From Closterium sp. NIES-65 (Eukaryota > Streptophyta > Zygnematophyceae > Desmidiales > Closteriaceae), in NCBI GenBank assembly GCA_948144175.1, contig CANXME010002579.1, positions 1,114,001 to 1,178,000 of the forward strand: 64,000 bases of DNA, given 5' to 3'. Below the pieces are notes generated by a model. The model had not been told where the DNA came from and ran no database searches. It saw nothing but the letters and a program-made list of their open reading frames with translations. The first letter of the stretch is position 1. Each line of letters begins with the position of its first letter. Below, piece by piece: positions 1 through 11,496 of the stretch. Made by a program: the position numbers and the translations under genes.

Positions 1-3000
1 CCCCCTCAGCAGCTCCGTGACTGGTACACGCAGCGTCAGCGTGGTGGGGGTTTTAGTCCGTGCACCTACGTCCTTCGCACCAGCGACCGCGCGGGTGAGC
101 AGTGTGGGGGTGCCCACCCCACGCAGCGCTACTTTAGCCGCCTGATGGACGCTTGGCGTCAGCAGTTCCCGGAGGCCAGTGAGATCCCCCGCTGGGGAGA
201 GCTGTCTAGGGCAGGCGTAGCTATCTATGATCTTGACTTTGACGCTATCCTTGCTGCCATGTATGCTGTGAATATTAGTGATGAGGGTGACTGTTACCGG
301 TGTTTCCCGCCCAAACCGGGCATTGGTACTACTGCTCTAGGTGCTGGTGAGGCTGCTGCTCTAGGTGCCAGTGCGTCTGCGCCCTCAGGTGCTGGTGAGT
401 CTGCGCTCTCAGGTACCACGTCGGCTTCGGCCTCCCTCACCTTCACACTTGACTCAGGGGCTTCTCGCTCCTTCTTTCGAGACCGCACCACACTCACGCC
501 ACTTAGTCGGCCGGTTGCAGTCTCCCTGGCACACCCCTCTGGGGGTCCTGTCCTCTCTCACTTCTCCACTGTCCTCCCGTGTCCGGCTGCCCCCTCTGGC
601 ACCTTGTCTGGTCTTTACCTCCCCTCGTTCTCTACGAACTTGGTGAGTGGTGCTGACCTGCAGGATGCGGGGGTTCACCAGTTTACTCAGCGGGTGACCC
701 ACTGCTCAGACGCTCACACACGCCGGCACCTGGCCACGTTTACGCGTCAGCCGGGGTCGAGCCTCTACACCCTGACCACTAGGTCTCCTCCTGTCCCTGC
801 GTCTAGCCAGGTAGCTGCGTCGGGTCAAGTGTTTGCTGCAGCGTCCAGGTCTGGTCCTGAGTCTGCCCCCTGCTCGTGTCGCCTCCTGTCTCACGAGACT
901 CTCCTGTGGCACCACCGTCTTGGTCACCCCTCCCTGCCTCGTCTCCGAGGCATGGCTTCCTGTGTCCTTGTCTCTGGTCTCCCCAAGTCCCTCCCTCCCC
1001 TTCCTCCAAGGCCTGGTCCTTCCTGTGTTCCCTTTGTCGAGGGGCGGCTCCAGGCTGCCCCTCAGTCCTCTCGGTTTCCCCCGACAGAGGCCCCGCTGCA
1101 GACGCTTCACATGGACGTGTGGGGCCCGGCCCGTGTCCGTGGACAGGGTCACGAGCGCTACTTCCTGCTGGTGGTCGACGACTACCCGCGTTACACCTCA
1201 GTCTTCCCCTTGCGCAGCAAGGGTGATGTCACTGAGGTGTTGATCGACTGGATCCGCGCAGCTCGTCTCCAGCTCAGGAGGAGCTTTGGCTCGGACTTTC
1301 CTGTTCTGCGTCTGCACTCTGACCGAGGCGGAGAGTTCTCCTCTGGCCTTCTGCGAGCCTACTGCCGTGCGTGAGGCATCCGCCAGACCTTTACGCTTCC
1401 GGACTCTCCACAGCAAAATGGGATTGTTGAGCGCCGCATTGGCATGGTCATGGACGTTGCTCGTACGTCCATGATGCATGCGGCTGCCCCCCATTTTCTG
1501 TGGCCGTTTGCGGTTCGGTACGCGGCGCATCAGATCAACCTTCACCCAAGGGTCTCCATGCCGGAGACCTCCCCAGCTCTAGTGTGGACGGGGAAGGTAG
1601 GCGATGCGTCTGCGTTCCGTGTCTGGGGATCTCGGGCGTTTGTCCGCGACTTGTCTGCAGACAAGCTGTCCCTTCGTGCTGCTCCTTGTGTCTTCCTTGG
1701 CTTCCCCCCTGACGCACCAAGGTGGCAGTTCTACCACCCCTCCTCTCGTCGTGTTCTGTCCTCCTAGGACGTCACGTTTGACGAGTCGGTCCCCTACTAC
1801 CCTCTCTTCCCCTACCGCACTCCTTCCCTCCCCCCGCCGCCGCACTTCCTTGTGCCAGGTCCCACCAGGTAGACCCCCTCCCCCCTCAGGGTCCTGCCCC
1901 TTCAGGTGTGTCCCAGGTAGACGCAGTTGAGCCGATCGAGGTTGCTGGTGACTCTGGTACTGCTGCGGGTGCTGAGCCTGGGGATGCTGACTCCGGGGGT
2001 GCTGCACAAGTGGGTGCTGAGCCTGGGGGTGCTGAGCCTGGGGGTGCTACGTCTAGGGGTGCTGAGCATGGGGGTACTACGACTGGGGGTGCTGAGCCTA
2101 GGGGTCCTTCGCCTGGGGGTGCTGCGTCTGGAGCTGCTGAGCCTGGGGGTCCTGCGTCTGGAGCTGCTGAGCCTGGGGGTGCTGCGTCTGGAGCTTCTGA
2201 GCCTGGGGGTGCGGAGCCCGCGGCCGCTGGACCTGCTTATGTGGCGTCTGGCGGTGCTGGGCCTGGTGGTTCTCCGGGTGCTTCGTCTCGGCGGGAGACA
2301 CTCTCTCCACAGGAGCTGCGCGAGTGGTTTGCCCGGCGCTGGAGGCGTACTGCTGGAGCTGGTGCTTCTTCGGCTGCTGAGGGTGCTGGTGCCGCCGGTC
2401 TCGGAGGTGCTAGTCCTGGGAGTGCTGGAGCTGCTGGGCCTGCGAGTGCGACTGGAGTCGGAGCTGCTGAGGGTGTTGGCGCTGAGGCTACTGCTGTCAG
2501 TCCTAGCGGCGGGTGCTGCTGGTGCTGCTGGTGGTACTGGAGTTGGAGGTGCTGTTGGTGCTGGTGCTGTCGCTGGGGGTGCTGGTGCTATCCCTGCTGT
2601 GTCTGGAGTCGCCGCGCGGCCTCGGCCGTACTTTGTTCCGCTCCTTCAGCAGGTTCTTGGTCTTCCTCCTCCCTTAGAGTGTCCACTGCCTGTCCAGTCA
2701 CAGTCACAGTTACCGCCGGCCTCGCCTGCTCCTTCTCCCTACACTGGTCCTACTGGAGGTCTTGCTGAGCGTCGTGAGCCTGCGTCTCGTCCTGCGTCGC
2801 CTGTTCGTGCTGCTCGCGCTAGTAGTCGCGGTTCGCGTCCACGTCCTCCTCCTGTCCCTGGCACGCACCGGATGTCTCTGCGTTCGTCCACTGCTCCTCT
2901 GCGTGCCCCTTTGCCTTCTCCTCCTGAGTCCTCTCTTCCTGCCCTTGCCGACCCGGAGTCGGAATCTCTTCGTGCTGCCAGTCCTACTGTCACGCGTCTC

Positions 3001-4857
3001 CTTGCTATTGTCGTCACACACCCCTCTTTTGAGTCCACTGCTGCGTCTACTCTTATTGCTGAGCTCGTTGACTTTGCTGCTCGCTGTCGTCTGGACTACG
3101 CTGCTAGTCTCGTTGCTGAGTCTGCGTCTGTCTGTCCTCCGTCCGTCGGGGGTGAGTGTGCTCTTGGCACGGACGTCCTTGAGGACAGGCAAGAGGAGTT
3201 CCAGTGTCTGGCTGCTGCTTCACCTCATCTCGTGTCCGTACTGCTTACCCCTAAGGGAGACCCAGATGCACTTGACATCTCGACTCCGCGCTCTTACGCG
3301 GAGGCCGTAGAGGGTCCCTACTCCTCTCAGTGGCAGGCAGCTATGGATTCAAAGATGGCTTCCTGGAAGTCCACAGGCACCTACGTTGATGCGGTTGCCC
3401 CTCCTGGGGCGAACATCGTCAGTGGCATGTGGATCTTCAGGGTGAAGCGGCCGCCGGGCTCTCCGCCTGTCTTCAAGGCGCGGTACGTGGCTCGTGGCTT
3501 CAGTCAGCGGCAGGGAGTTGACTACTTTCAGACCTTCTCTCCCACCTCGAAGATGACCACTCTTCGGGTGCTGCTACACATATCCGCTCAGCGTGACTAC
3601 GAGCTTCATTCCCTTGACTTCAGCACTGCTTTCCTGCAGGGTAGCCTGCACGAGGAGATCTGGCTACGCCGTCCACCTGGCTTCACTGGGACTTTTCCTC
3701 CTGGCACCCAGTGGAGCCTCCGACGGCTAGTCTACGGTCTCCGCCAGGCACTGCGCGAGTGGCACGACACACTGAGGACTACGCTTGCGGCTCTTGGGTT
3801 TGCTCCCTCTACTGCTGACCCGTCGGTGTTTCTACGCACCGACACCTCTCTGCCGCCGTTCTACATCCTCGTGTACGTCGACGACTTGGTCTTTGCCACT
3901 GCTGACACTGCTGGACTCGCCCACGTGAAGTCCGAGCTGCATAAGAGACACACGTGCACAGACCTGGGTGAACTGCGCAGCTACCTTGGCTTGCAGATCA
4001 CCCGGGACAGAGCACGCCGCACCATTACCCTGACTCAGTCACACATGGTGCAGCAGGTCCTTCAGCGCTTCAGCTTCACGTACTCCTCGCCTCAGGCCAC
4101 TCCTCTGCCTACTTGCCACTCACTCTCAGCTCTGCCTTCGGATGAGTCCGTAGACTCGAGTGGCCCGTATCCAGAGCTTGTTGGCTGTCTCATGTACCTG
4201 ATGACCTGCACACGAACTGACCTTGCATACCCTCTTAGCATTCTCGCACGCTATGTTGCTCCTGGGAGACACCGAGTAGAGCACATGGCTACAGCGAAGA
4301 GGGTGTTGCGCTACTTGTGCAGTACGTCGGGCATGGGGCTAGTGCTTGGAGGGCGGAGTCCAGTGGTCCTCACTGAGCACGCAGACGCTTCTTGGGCTGA
4401 CATCCAGGCTACGCAGCGGTCGTCACAGGGTTACACCTTCAGCCTTGGTTCCGGCTCTGTTTCGTGGCGGGCTACTCGCTCGTCTTCTGTTCTCGGCTCC
4501 AGTTGTGAGGCCGAGATCTACGCCGGGGCCATGGCTGCACAGGAGCTTCCCTGGCTCACTTACCTGCTGACCGACCTTGGAGAGCCGCCTCGTTCTCCTC
4601 CAGTCCTGTACGTAGACAACAAGGCCATGCTGGCCTTGTGTTGAGAGCAGAGACTGGAGCACAGAACAAAGCACATTGCTCTTCGCTACTTCCTTGCTCG
4701 TGAGCTACAGCAGTGTGGTCGGTTGCGGCTTGCGTACGTGGCCTTTGAGGCCAATACTGCTGATGTTTTCACCAAGGCACTTGCGCCTTGTGATCATCAG
4801 CGCTTCTGTACTCAGCTTGGTCTTGTGCCTGTCTTGCCTCACTTGCTCACTTCTTGA
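1..4857 (+). pseudogene. copia gag-pol polyprotein, broken
   Basis: The frame is open from base 1. It shows a protease motif (DSGAS, about 448-462), a GAG-pre-integrase segment (WHHRLGHPS, about 907), integrase acidic motifs (MDVWGP about 1110, HSDRGGEF about 1316, NGIVERR about 1420), reverse transcriptase with YVDD (about 3873) and RNase H (about 4375-4850). It is interrupted by in-frame stops at 1372-1374, 1765-1767, 1870-1872, 1918-1920 and 4642-4644. The Gly/Ala/Glu/Pro-repeat linker (1908 to about 2500) lies in another frame, so at least two frameshifts are present. The integrase zinc finger has lost a cysteine (CVPF where the family has CxxC). Loss of function is clear; the superfamily call is firm. 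Confidence 0.9.
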
Positions 4858-5063
4858 CCTTGCTTGTACTCTCACATATATATACTCCTGCTCTTGCTTG
4901 CTTAGCCTCTTATATATATGTGCTCCTGCATGTGATTTGGCCTTCTGGCCTTGAACTTGTGCTCGGAATGTGTGGTGATTTTGTGATCCACCCTGAGCTT
5001 TGCTTTGCTTTGCTTGACTGGTCTTGTGACCCCTTGTTCTCCCCCACTTTGCCTATGGGGGTG

Positions 5064-5184
5064 TGTCAAATTATAATGTTGTGTAGGCTATAGTGGGGCA
5101 GCCCATATGGGGTACACATCTCTAGGGTTGCATATTTGTATCACTTTCATTCCATAGTCATTCATTCTCATTCTAATTTCTTCA
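5064..5184 (+). repeat. copia 3' LTR (121 bp)
   Basis: It starts TGTCAAATTATAATG and ends ATTTCTTCA, so it has TG...CA ends. It follows a polypurine stretch and shares blocks (a TAGTGGGG core, CTAGGGTT, ATTTGTATC) with the LTR at 60383-60494 and the solo LTR at 31191-31320. The right edge rests on those comparisons, because the 5' partner is outside the window. Confidence 0.75.
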
Positions 5185-5199
5185 GGGTGAAACAGATAA

Positions 5200-5361
5200 G
5201 GGTACGTTCTTGGCTGGTGTCTAACTTTGGGCCAAGCTGCTTGACATGAGGTGAAATTGACGGGCATGAGGGAAACCTTTCGATTTGTGTTAGACGTTCA
5301 TGGAAGGGTCTGACACCAGGCAAACTTGGCCTGAAGCTAGACACCAGCCAAGAACGTACCC
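5200..5361. mobile_element. PIF/Harbinger-like MITE (162 bp)
   Basis: Perfect inverted ends of 23 bp begin GGGTACGTTCTTGGCTGGTG on the left and are mirrored on the right. The element is flanked by TAA at 5197-5199 and 5362-5364, matching the 3-bp TWA target of PIF/Harbinger elements. It has no coding capacity. Its ends resemble but differ from those of the autonomous element at 9722-13286 (both start GGG and share a TGGTG block), so it may belong to a related family. It sits 15 bp after the copia LTR. Confidence 0.85.
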
Positions 5362-5364
5362 TAA

Positions 5365-6779
5365 GATGTAAACGAGACATAGAATCACACGAGGGGAGAA
5401 ATTACTAAATGGGGTGCTAGCTGTTGCGAATAGCACACGCATCACGTGCTACCCACTTTGGCACTCCAACCCCTTCCCCTCAAAACACTCTCGTAACTTT
5501 CCTTCCTACCTTCCCAAAATTACCCAACCCCTCCAAACCCATTCAAATTACCCAACCACCAAGACTTTCCTTTTCCAACTCATCTTTTCCAAGCCAAGCC
5601 CACCGACTCCTCCTTAACTATCTCCAACCACCATAGCCTTTCCTAGTCCAACTCAACCAATATTCAAACCAACTTCCCATACTCATCCTCAAGTCCCACC
5701 ATAAGGCACACGACTCCTCATAATTTTCCATATGCTTTCCTTTCCTACTTATCAAAGTTTACCCAAGTCATTTACCTCCTCCAATCATCCTCCCCCCATA
5801 TGCCTTCAAGCACATGCTTCCACTTCCTAGTCATCAACCTCCACATGCCTCTCATTTATTCCTTCCTTCCTTCCTTTCCCAAGTCACCAAAGTTGCCACC
5901 TCATCCCTAAGGACTTCATGATTATCTCATCACCTCCTATTCCAAGGCAACAAAGCTCATCATCTCCACTCATCCTTAACCAACTCACTAAGCTCTCTTC
6001 CAACTCAACAAGGCTTACACAACCACCACCACATGCTCCAATACTGTTCATCTACATCAAGCATCTCTACAACTTCTCAAGAAGGTTCTTCAATGACAAC
6101 AATGCCTCTCAAGCTTCTTCATCAAGCTCCTCTCCAAGCTTATTCCAAGCTTCTCCTTCAAGCTCCTCTTCAACTACAAAGGCTCCTCACTAGCAACCAA
6201 GTTTCAATGTCTCCAAAGTTGATATTCTCATGCTACTCTCTTCCAAGGCTACCATTGATGGTTACTCTCTCTATTCATGCCTATGTATCCCTCATGGATC
6301 TATAAGGCTTGTACTATACCTCTTTCAATATAATTTTATGCTCATAAAGTTCCTTTCTACCTAGACTACAAAGTAGCTATCAAGTGAAGAGTCGCTTACC
6401 TCATGCTCATAAGGAAGCTCCAAGCTACAAGCTAAAGGAAGGACCATCATCCTACCCAAGGCTTGAAGTTACTCCCAAGTAAAGCTCTCTCAAGCTCTTC
6501 TCTCAAGTTACCTCTTCGATTATCCCTAGTAAGATTCACTTAAGTAAGAATTTATCACCACTCTCATTCTCTCAACAAGCTCACGCTCTTCTTCTCTTCT
6601 AATTTCTTATCTCATCAAGCATTCCACTTTACACAAGTTTCTCTTTATAGTTACAAGTTTTAAGCTTCATCTTCTATTCTATTAAGCTCATCCTCACATG
6701 CTACAGTTCCACTGTTCACCCTCGTCTTATTCTAGTGTGCAATCATACCCTTTTGTCTTTATCTCAATTCTCTACACTA
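5365..6779. other. AT/pyrimidine-rich DNA without a recognisable gene
   Basis: This 1.4 kb stretch is rich in CCTCC, CAACTC and AAGCTC motifs. All open frames are short and of skewed composition, with no recognised domain. No structured RNA, inverted repeat or tandem array is evident by eye. It could be an old non-coding part of a retroelement, but nothing supports that directly. Confidence 0.5.
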
Positions 6780-7127
6780 GCTACGGTAGTTGTTTCGTAT
6801 AGCTCGCAAGGAAGCAAAAGCAGGAGGGAAATCAACTGAGAACGGAGAGAATGGAAGGATGTGGAGGGAAGTGGAACAAACTGACAAGAAATGCCTGGGG
6901 AGATTTACTCAAACTCTCAAATGTTTTATTAGAAAGGTAAAAAAAGTTGATAAGATGAGGCAAAAAATGGGACGCTGGGTCGCGAAACAATAGCAGCCAT
7001 TGCCTTCTGGGTCAGCATTGTTCTTCTGTCTCTTCTCCTCCCGTCGCTCGGCGCGCTCTCTCAGTTCGCCAGTAGGCTGCAGCGATGCCATGGATATTAA
7101 AATTTTCTTAAAGCTGCGGTCTACCAC
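6780..7127 (-). repeat. inverted partial copy of the module upstream of the F-box-like genes
   Basis: Read on the minus strand, this block matches about 34065-34660 and 39660-39985. The shared order is a small ORF start (MASLQ), GELRERAERREEKRQK, NADPEG, then a non-coding stretch containing TTTCCCTCCTGC, CGAGCTA and GAAACAACTA. It is therefore a third, distant and inverted copy of the module found before both F-box-like genes. No F-box sequence accompanies it here. Confidence 0.8.
6909..7091 (-). CDS. small conserved ORF, MASLQ family, copy 1 (60 aa)
   Basis: The start at 7091 is the ATG shared with the copies at 34075 and 39695. The product begins MASLQPTGELRERAERREEK, a highly charged and probably helical N-terminus, followed by a NADPEG-x-GCYCFATQ motif. 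No known family is recognised. Conservation of the reading frame through FATQxPIF in this copy and the one at 39695 hints at coding, although a recently duplicated non-coding repeat could look the same. Function unknown. Confidence 0.4.
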   Translation of the reverse strand: MASLQPTGELRERAERREEKRQKNNADPEGNGCYCFATQRPIFCLILSTFFTFLIKHLRV

Positions 7128-9721
7128 TTCGAGGGGTTTTTGGGGGCATTTTTAGTACTAACCCTTTGGCCTGTGTTCATTGGATTGCGAAGTGAATGTT
7201 TCCCTCAATCACCAGTGCGATGAACTCGAACAAGGTTGGTGAGCCCAACCACATTTCGTGACAGGGTTGGGTTGGGGGAAGGAACGGCGGAGAAGGTTGG
7301 AAGAGGGGAAGGAACAGCAGCCCGTAACGGCGGAGAAGGTTGGAAGAGGGGAAGTTCTAAACCTGTGTATTTTCATATCGACGCCCTTCAATAGGACCTA
7401 GTTACTAACCGTTCATCACACGCATGCAAGCCTTCACTAGCACGATCCGCGCTGAGTAAAATAGGCGACTGTGGCGAACAGAGCACATCAGGTACGAAGC
7501 GGCAGTGTCGACAAGGTGCGCAAGCTGATGTGTTAGAGTAGCCGCGTTAGGCCATGGAGACCGCATGAATTTAGGCACGCGCATTTTGGAACGCCCGATC
7601 CGCCCCCGTCGTGTTTCTCAGGTCGCTACTTCCCAATCCGCCACCGTCGCACCTCCACGCAGCCGCCCGTAGCGTGGCCTCTCATGTCTCCTTGCAACGT
7701 CGCGGCTGCGTTGCAGCTTCGTCGCGGTATCTTCGCCACAGTGCGCCATCCTTGCCGCTTCACGTCGTGTCGCCATGGCTGCGAAAATTTCGCCACGGGG
7801 CAGCCTCGCTGCCAACACACCGTGTCGCGAACGTCGCTCCCTACGCGCCACGCCGCCTTTAGTGCGCATCCTCCGCACCCTCTTTCCCCCTCCCCAAAGT
7901 CGCATACCATCCTGGCCGTTTCACCTCCACCTTTACCGCACCACCTCATTGCCGCATCACCAATTCCAAGAGGCCTCTCACCCCTCCCCCAGTTCGCACC
8001 TCCCGCAAATCCCCTTACCCGCAAGTCGCACCCCCCTTTTCCCCCAGGTCGCGCCTCCATTTTCCCCCAGGTCGCACCTCCCTTTTCCCCCAAATCGCAC
8101 CTCCTCCTCCTATGTCCTCCCGTCCCTCACTCCCATCTTCCTATCCCCCCCAACCCCTCTCTCAGCTCAATCCATCTCCTCACTTCCCTCTCCCCCTACT
8201 GTCCCTCATGTCCCCCGCTCCTTCCCCCCATTTCACCCCTCCGTGCCCTCATTCCCATCCCTCCCCCTCGTCTCACCATTCCTACCCCGTTTTCCCACCA
8301 CTTTCCCTTGTTTTTTCCCCTCCCCCCATCAGCCCTCCGCGCCTGCAGCCTCGTCACCGCCACGGAACAGCCAGCTGCACGTTTGACGAGGTGCGCGAGA
8401 TGTGGCCATTCAAGAGCCAGTGCCTTTCCTCATCCCTCCGAACCTCTTCCTCTCCGCCCTCCAGTAGTGGTGAGTGCATGCGTAGTGAGTGATGTGGCAA
8501 TAGTCCCCTGGCAGCAGCGTGGGTGCGAGGGGCAGAGGCGTGGCGAGTGCGCGTAACGGGAGGGAAGTGCATCGTGCAGTCAACTGCGCTCACACGAATC
8601 CGCGCACCTGGCTTGCACACCTCCGTCATCCTCTCTCTCCCCTGTCATCCTCTCCTCCCCTTGTCTTCCTCCCACGCTTATCATCCTCTCCCCCCCACAC
8701 CTCCTCCCCCCCCTGTTCTCCTCTGTCTCCACCGTCATCCTCTCTCCCCCTGTCCTCCTCTCCCCCCCCTGTCCCCCTCTCTCCCCCCTGTCCTCCTCTC
8801 TCCCCCTTGTCCTCCTCTCTCCCCCCTGTACTCCTCTCTCCCCCCTGTCCTCCTCTCTCCCCCCTGTCCTCCGTCCCCCCCCCCCAAGTCCTCCTCCGTC
8901 CCCGCTGTCCTCCTCTCACCCCCTCCTATCCCCTCCCCGTCCAGTCCACTCCCCTGGCGTCGATGGTGCACACCCGATGAGCCTCAGGGTGCGCATCCTC
9001 TACTCCATATCCCTTCCCCCCTTTTTCATTCCCCCCATAACCCTCTCCCCCGTTTACCTTCCCCCTGTTCCCCTCCCCCCCACTTCCCGACCCCCCTTTT
9101 CCCGTCCCCCCTTTTCCCTTCCCACCGTTTCTCTTCCCCTCGCTTCCCTTCCTCCCGTATCCCTTCCCCCCGTTTCACATCCCCCCACTTTCAGTCCCTC
9201 CTTTTTCCCGTCCCCCCTTTTCCCGTTCCCCCTTTCCCCTCCCTCCCGTCTCCCTTACCCTCGTCCCCCTACCCCCCGTCTCCCTTCCTCTGTCTCCTCT
9301 ATCCCCCATGTCCTCCTCTCTCACCCCTGACATCCTCTCCCCCCCCTATTCTCCTCTCTCTACTGTATCATCCTCTCTCCCTTCTATCATCCTCTCTCAT
9401 CCTCTGTCTTCCTCGCTCCCCACTGTCATCCTCTCCCCACCTTGTCCTCCTCCCCCCCTGTCCTCCTCCCCCCCTTGACCTCCCCTCTCCCCCCTGTCAT
9501 CCTCTCTCCCCCCTGTCCTCTCCCCTCCCCCCTGTCCTCCCCGCTACCCTTCACTGTACCCCTTCCTCCCCATCCCACCTCCCTGCCCCCCCATGTCTCC
9601 TGGACCCTTCCATTCGCTTACATTCTTGTATGATCCATGTTTGGTTGTTCTTCAACCTTTCCCCCCCTGTCCACTGTGCGTCAAGGCGCAACTTCACAGG
9701 CCCAACCCCCCACCAAACTAA
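7128..9721. repeat. low-complexity pyrimidine-rich tract, no gene
   Basis: Around 7270-7350 a roughly 30-bp unit containing AACGGCGGAGAAGGTTGG occurs twice. From about 7860 to 9660 the plus strand is almost purely C/T, with loose repeats of 15-20 bases such as TCCTCTCTCCCCCCTGTCC, and a GTCGCACCTCC-type repeat at about 8000-8105. The long Pro/Ser/Leu open frames here are composition artefacts: several overlap in different frames and none shows a domain. Homopurine/homopyrimidine mirror runs like these can form triplex DNA. Confidence 0.7.
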
Positions 9722-9770
9722 GGGCGTATCCCTGGGTGGTGGCAGGGCAACTGTAGCAGTCACTGTTGGT

Positions 9771-9793
9771 GGCATGCGGGAAAACCGCATGCC
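9771..9793. other. subterminal stem-loop of the Harbinger element
   Basis: GGCATGCGG and CCGCATGCC form a perfect 9-bp stem around a GAAAA loop, about 50 bases inside the left end. The right end has an imperfect counterpart around 13226-13252 (GGCATCCGC...CCGCCTGCC). Paired subterminal hairpins may be binding sites for the element's proteins; that role is inference. Confidence 0.6.
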
Positions 9794-10209
9794 ATCAACT
9801 TTGTGCCCGAACCGCCCGCGGCTCGCAGTTCGTGGCAACCACAACAAAATGTGCGAAAGTCGCACACGGAAAGAACCAACCAATCACAACAAGCGTGCGA
9901 TACCACTCCAAATGTCCAACCGGTTAATAAAATCTGGGTTCTTCGAAACCTGGCACCGGCAACAGCTAAACTTGACGCTCACGAAAGGCCTGTAAATTGG
10001 CAGGCATGAAGTGGTTGAGAGAAATGCAATATTGGCAAACTGTAAAAATAACGCTCCTTGACAACCTCCTGCAACTCATCTTGACAGGACGACCACCGAG
10101 ATGCGCTGCGCGCCGCTCAGCCAATACCACGCCGCTGACATGAGGGGTCCAAAGGCAGTCGACGCACACTCCAGATGCGCGTCCTCTTCACCGCCTTATT
10201 CCGTCCCTC

Positions 10210-11496
10210 ATGTCCTCCCTGTATGGTCTCTTGTTCTGCATAGCTGTGAACCTATTGTATGGGTTCTATCTAGATAGCTTCAACCGTACAGTGGCCATTG
10301 GTGCCCTGCAGTGGATAGCAATGCAAGGCGCTACTCAGGCTACGAACGATGAGGCGGCCGCGGAAGAGCGGAGGAGGATCGAACGCCTTCAGCGTCAGCG
10401 GAAGGAGCGCCGCGCACGACGCATGGCGGAATGGCTGATTGAGCTCTGCATTATGGAGGACGATGACTTTGTCAACGTCTTCCGCATCTCGCCTAAACTG
10501 CTGGAGTACATTGCACCTGTCATGGCCCTCCCCATGAGCCACTTCGTTGAGAAGCTCGGGATCCCGCTCGACCTTTGCGTCCTCATCCCTATCAAATACT
10601 TTGCCAGTGCCATGACCTTCATCGACCTGGGCCTCTACTTCGGTCTGCCCAAGACCATTGTGCACAGGATTGTGGAGGCCTTCCTCGTGCACTTCCCCCG
10701 GAGGTTCAAGAAGACCTGGGTGCGCTTTCCCACAGCAGAAGAGATGGAGGAGATGGCATTGGCCTTCAAGGAAGTACGGGGGGTACCGAATGTTGTGGGA
10801 GCAATTGATGGCACACATGTCAAGATAAGGGGGATGGAGAACCACAGGCAAGAGTATTACAACAGGAAGTCCGTCTACTCAACCCAGTTGCAAATTACAT
10901 GCGACAGCAAGGGGATTATCTGGGGCTACACCGTCGGGCACCCGGGATCTATGCATGATCAGGGCATCTTCCAGCAGTCCGAACTGCACGCCCGCCTAGA
11001 GCGTGGTGACCTCGGACCGTACCAGATCGTCGGTGATGCTGCCTACCCGCTGCGCAGCTACTGCCTCACTCCTGTCAACGCAACCCGCCGGCGCCTGATG
11101 AAGAGCTGGGAGCAGACATATAACTACGTCCATTCCGCCACCCGCATGGTTGTGGAGCGGACCATTGGTGCACTCAAGGGGAGGTGGCGTTTGTTCGGCC
11201 GGCGACACGAGAGCAAGTTGACGCGTGTGTGTGCGGGGACTGCGTGCATCATCATCCTGCACAACATGATCCTGCACACCGATGAGCCAAGGAACCGTAC
11301 ATTCAGGCATCAGTGGCGGGTGTGGATGGGCAACGGCCCACCGTGGTACCACCGGAGTGGCATGAGGACCTACGGATGGTGTGATGCTGACAGTGCTGGA
11401 GAGTCTGACCTTCGCAAGCGGCGGAAGCAGTTTGGGAAGCACATGCATCGTGCTTACCTGAGAAGGCACCGCCCGTGGCGCCTTGAGCGTGACTAG
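10210..11496 (+). CDS. PIF/Harbinger transposase (DDE nuclease)
   Basis: This 428-residue ORF cuts and moves the element. Residues about 55-75 form a charged Arg/Glu helix (ERRRIERLQRQRKERRARR). The nuclease domain covers about 190-340 and shows GAIDGTHVKI (Asp200), GHPGSMHD (about 243-250), VGDAAYPL (Asp276) and VERTIGALKGRWRLF (Glu316), a complete DDE set for the family (DDE_Tnp_4 type). The ATG at 10210 gives the usual length. The stop at 11494-11496 overlaps the stop of the convergent Myb-like gene inside a CTAG. No lesion is visible, so the enzyme could be functional. Confidence 0.92.
   Translation: MSSLYGLLFCIAVNLLYGFYLDSFNRTVAIGALQWIAMQGATQATNDEAAAEERRRIERLQRQRKERRARRMAEWLIELCIMEDDDFVNVFRISPKLLEYIAPVMALPMSHFVEKLGIPLDLCVLIPIKYFASAMTFIDLGLYFGLPKTIVHRIVEAFLVHFPRRFKKTWVRFPTAEEMEEMALAFKEVRGVPNVVGAIDGTHVKIRGMENHRQEYYNRKSVYSTQLQITCDSKGIIWGYTVGHPGSMHDQGIFQQSELHARLERGDLGPYQIVGDAAYPLRSYCLTPVNATRRRLMKSWEQTYNYVHSATRMVVERTIGALKGRWRLFGRRHESKLTRVCAGTACIIILHNMILHTDEPRNRTFRHQWRVWMGNGPPWYHRSGMRTYGWCDADSAGESDLRKRRKQFGKHMHRAYLRRHRPWRLERD

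Larger units (their letters stand above)
1..5184 (+). mobile_element. Ty1/copia LTR retrotransposon, 3' part, decayed
   Basis: The element enters from the left window edge and ends with a short 3' LTR at 5064-5184. Domain order is protease, GAG-pre-integrase, integrase, low-complexity linker, reverse transcriptase, RNase H, which is the copia order. The left LTR and most of gag lie outside the window, so no target duplication can be checked. A purine tract (around 5053-5063) sits just before the LTR, as expected for plus-strand priming. Several nonsense codons and frame changes show that this copy is dead. Confidence 0.9.

Noticed and set aside
1908-2768. Separate Gly/Ala/Glu/Pro-repeat gene
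   Set aside because: It is the low-complexity linker of the copia polyprotein displaced by frameshifts; the matching linker in the element at 60.7-64 kb lies in one frame with RT.
7611-9995. Long Pro/Ser-rich open frames on the plus strand
   Set aside because: Composition artefacts of a nearly pure C/T strand; several overlap in different frames and none has a domain or a clear start.
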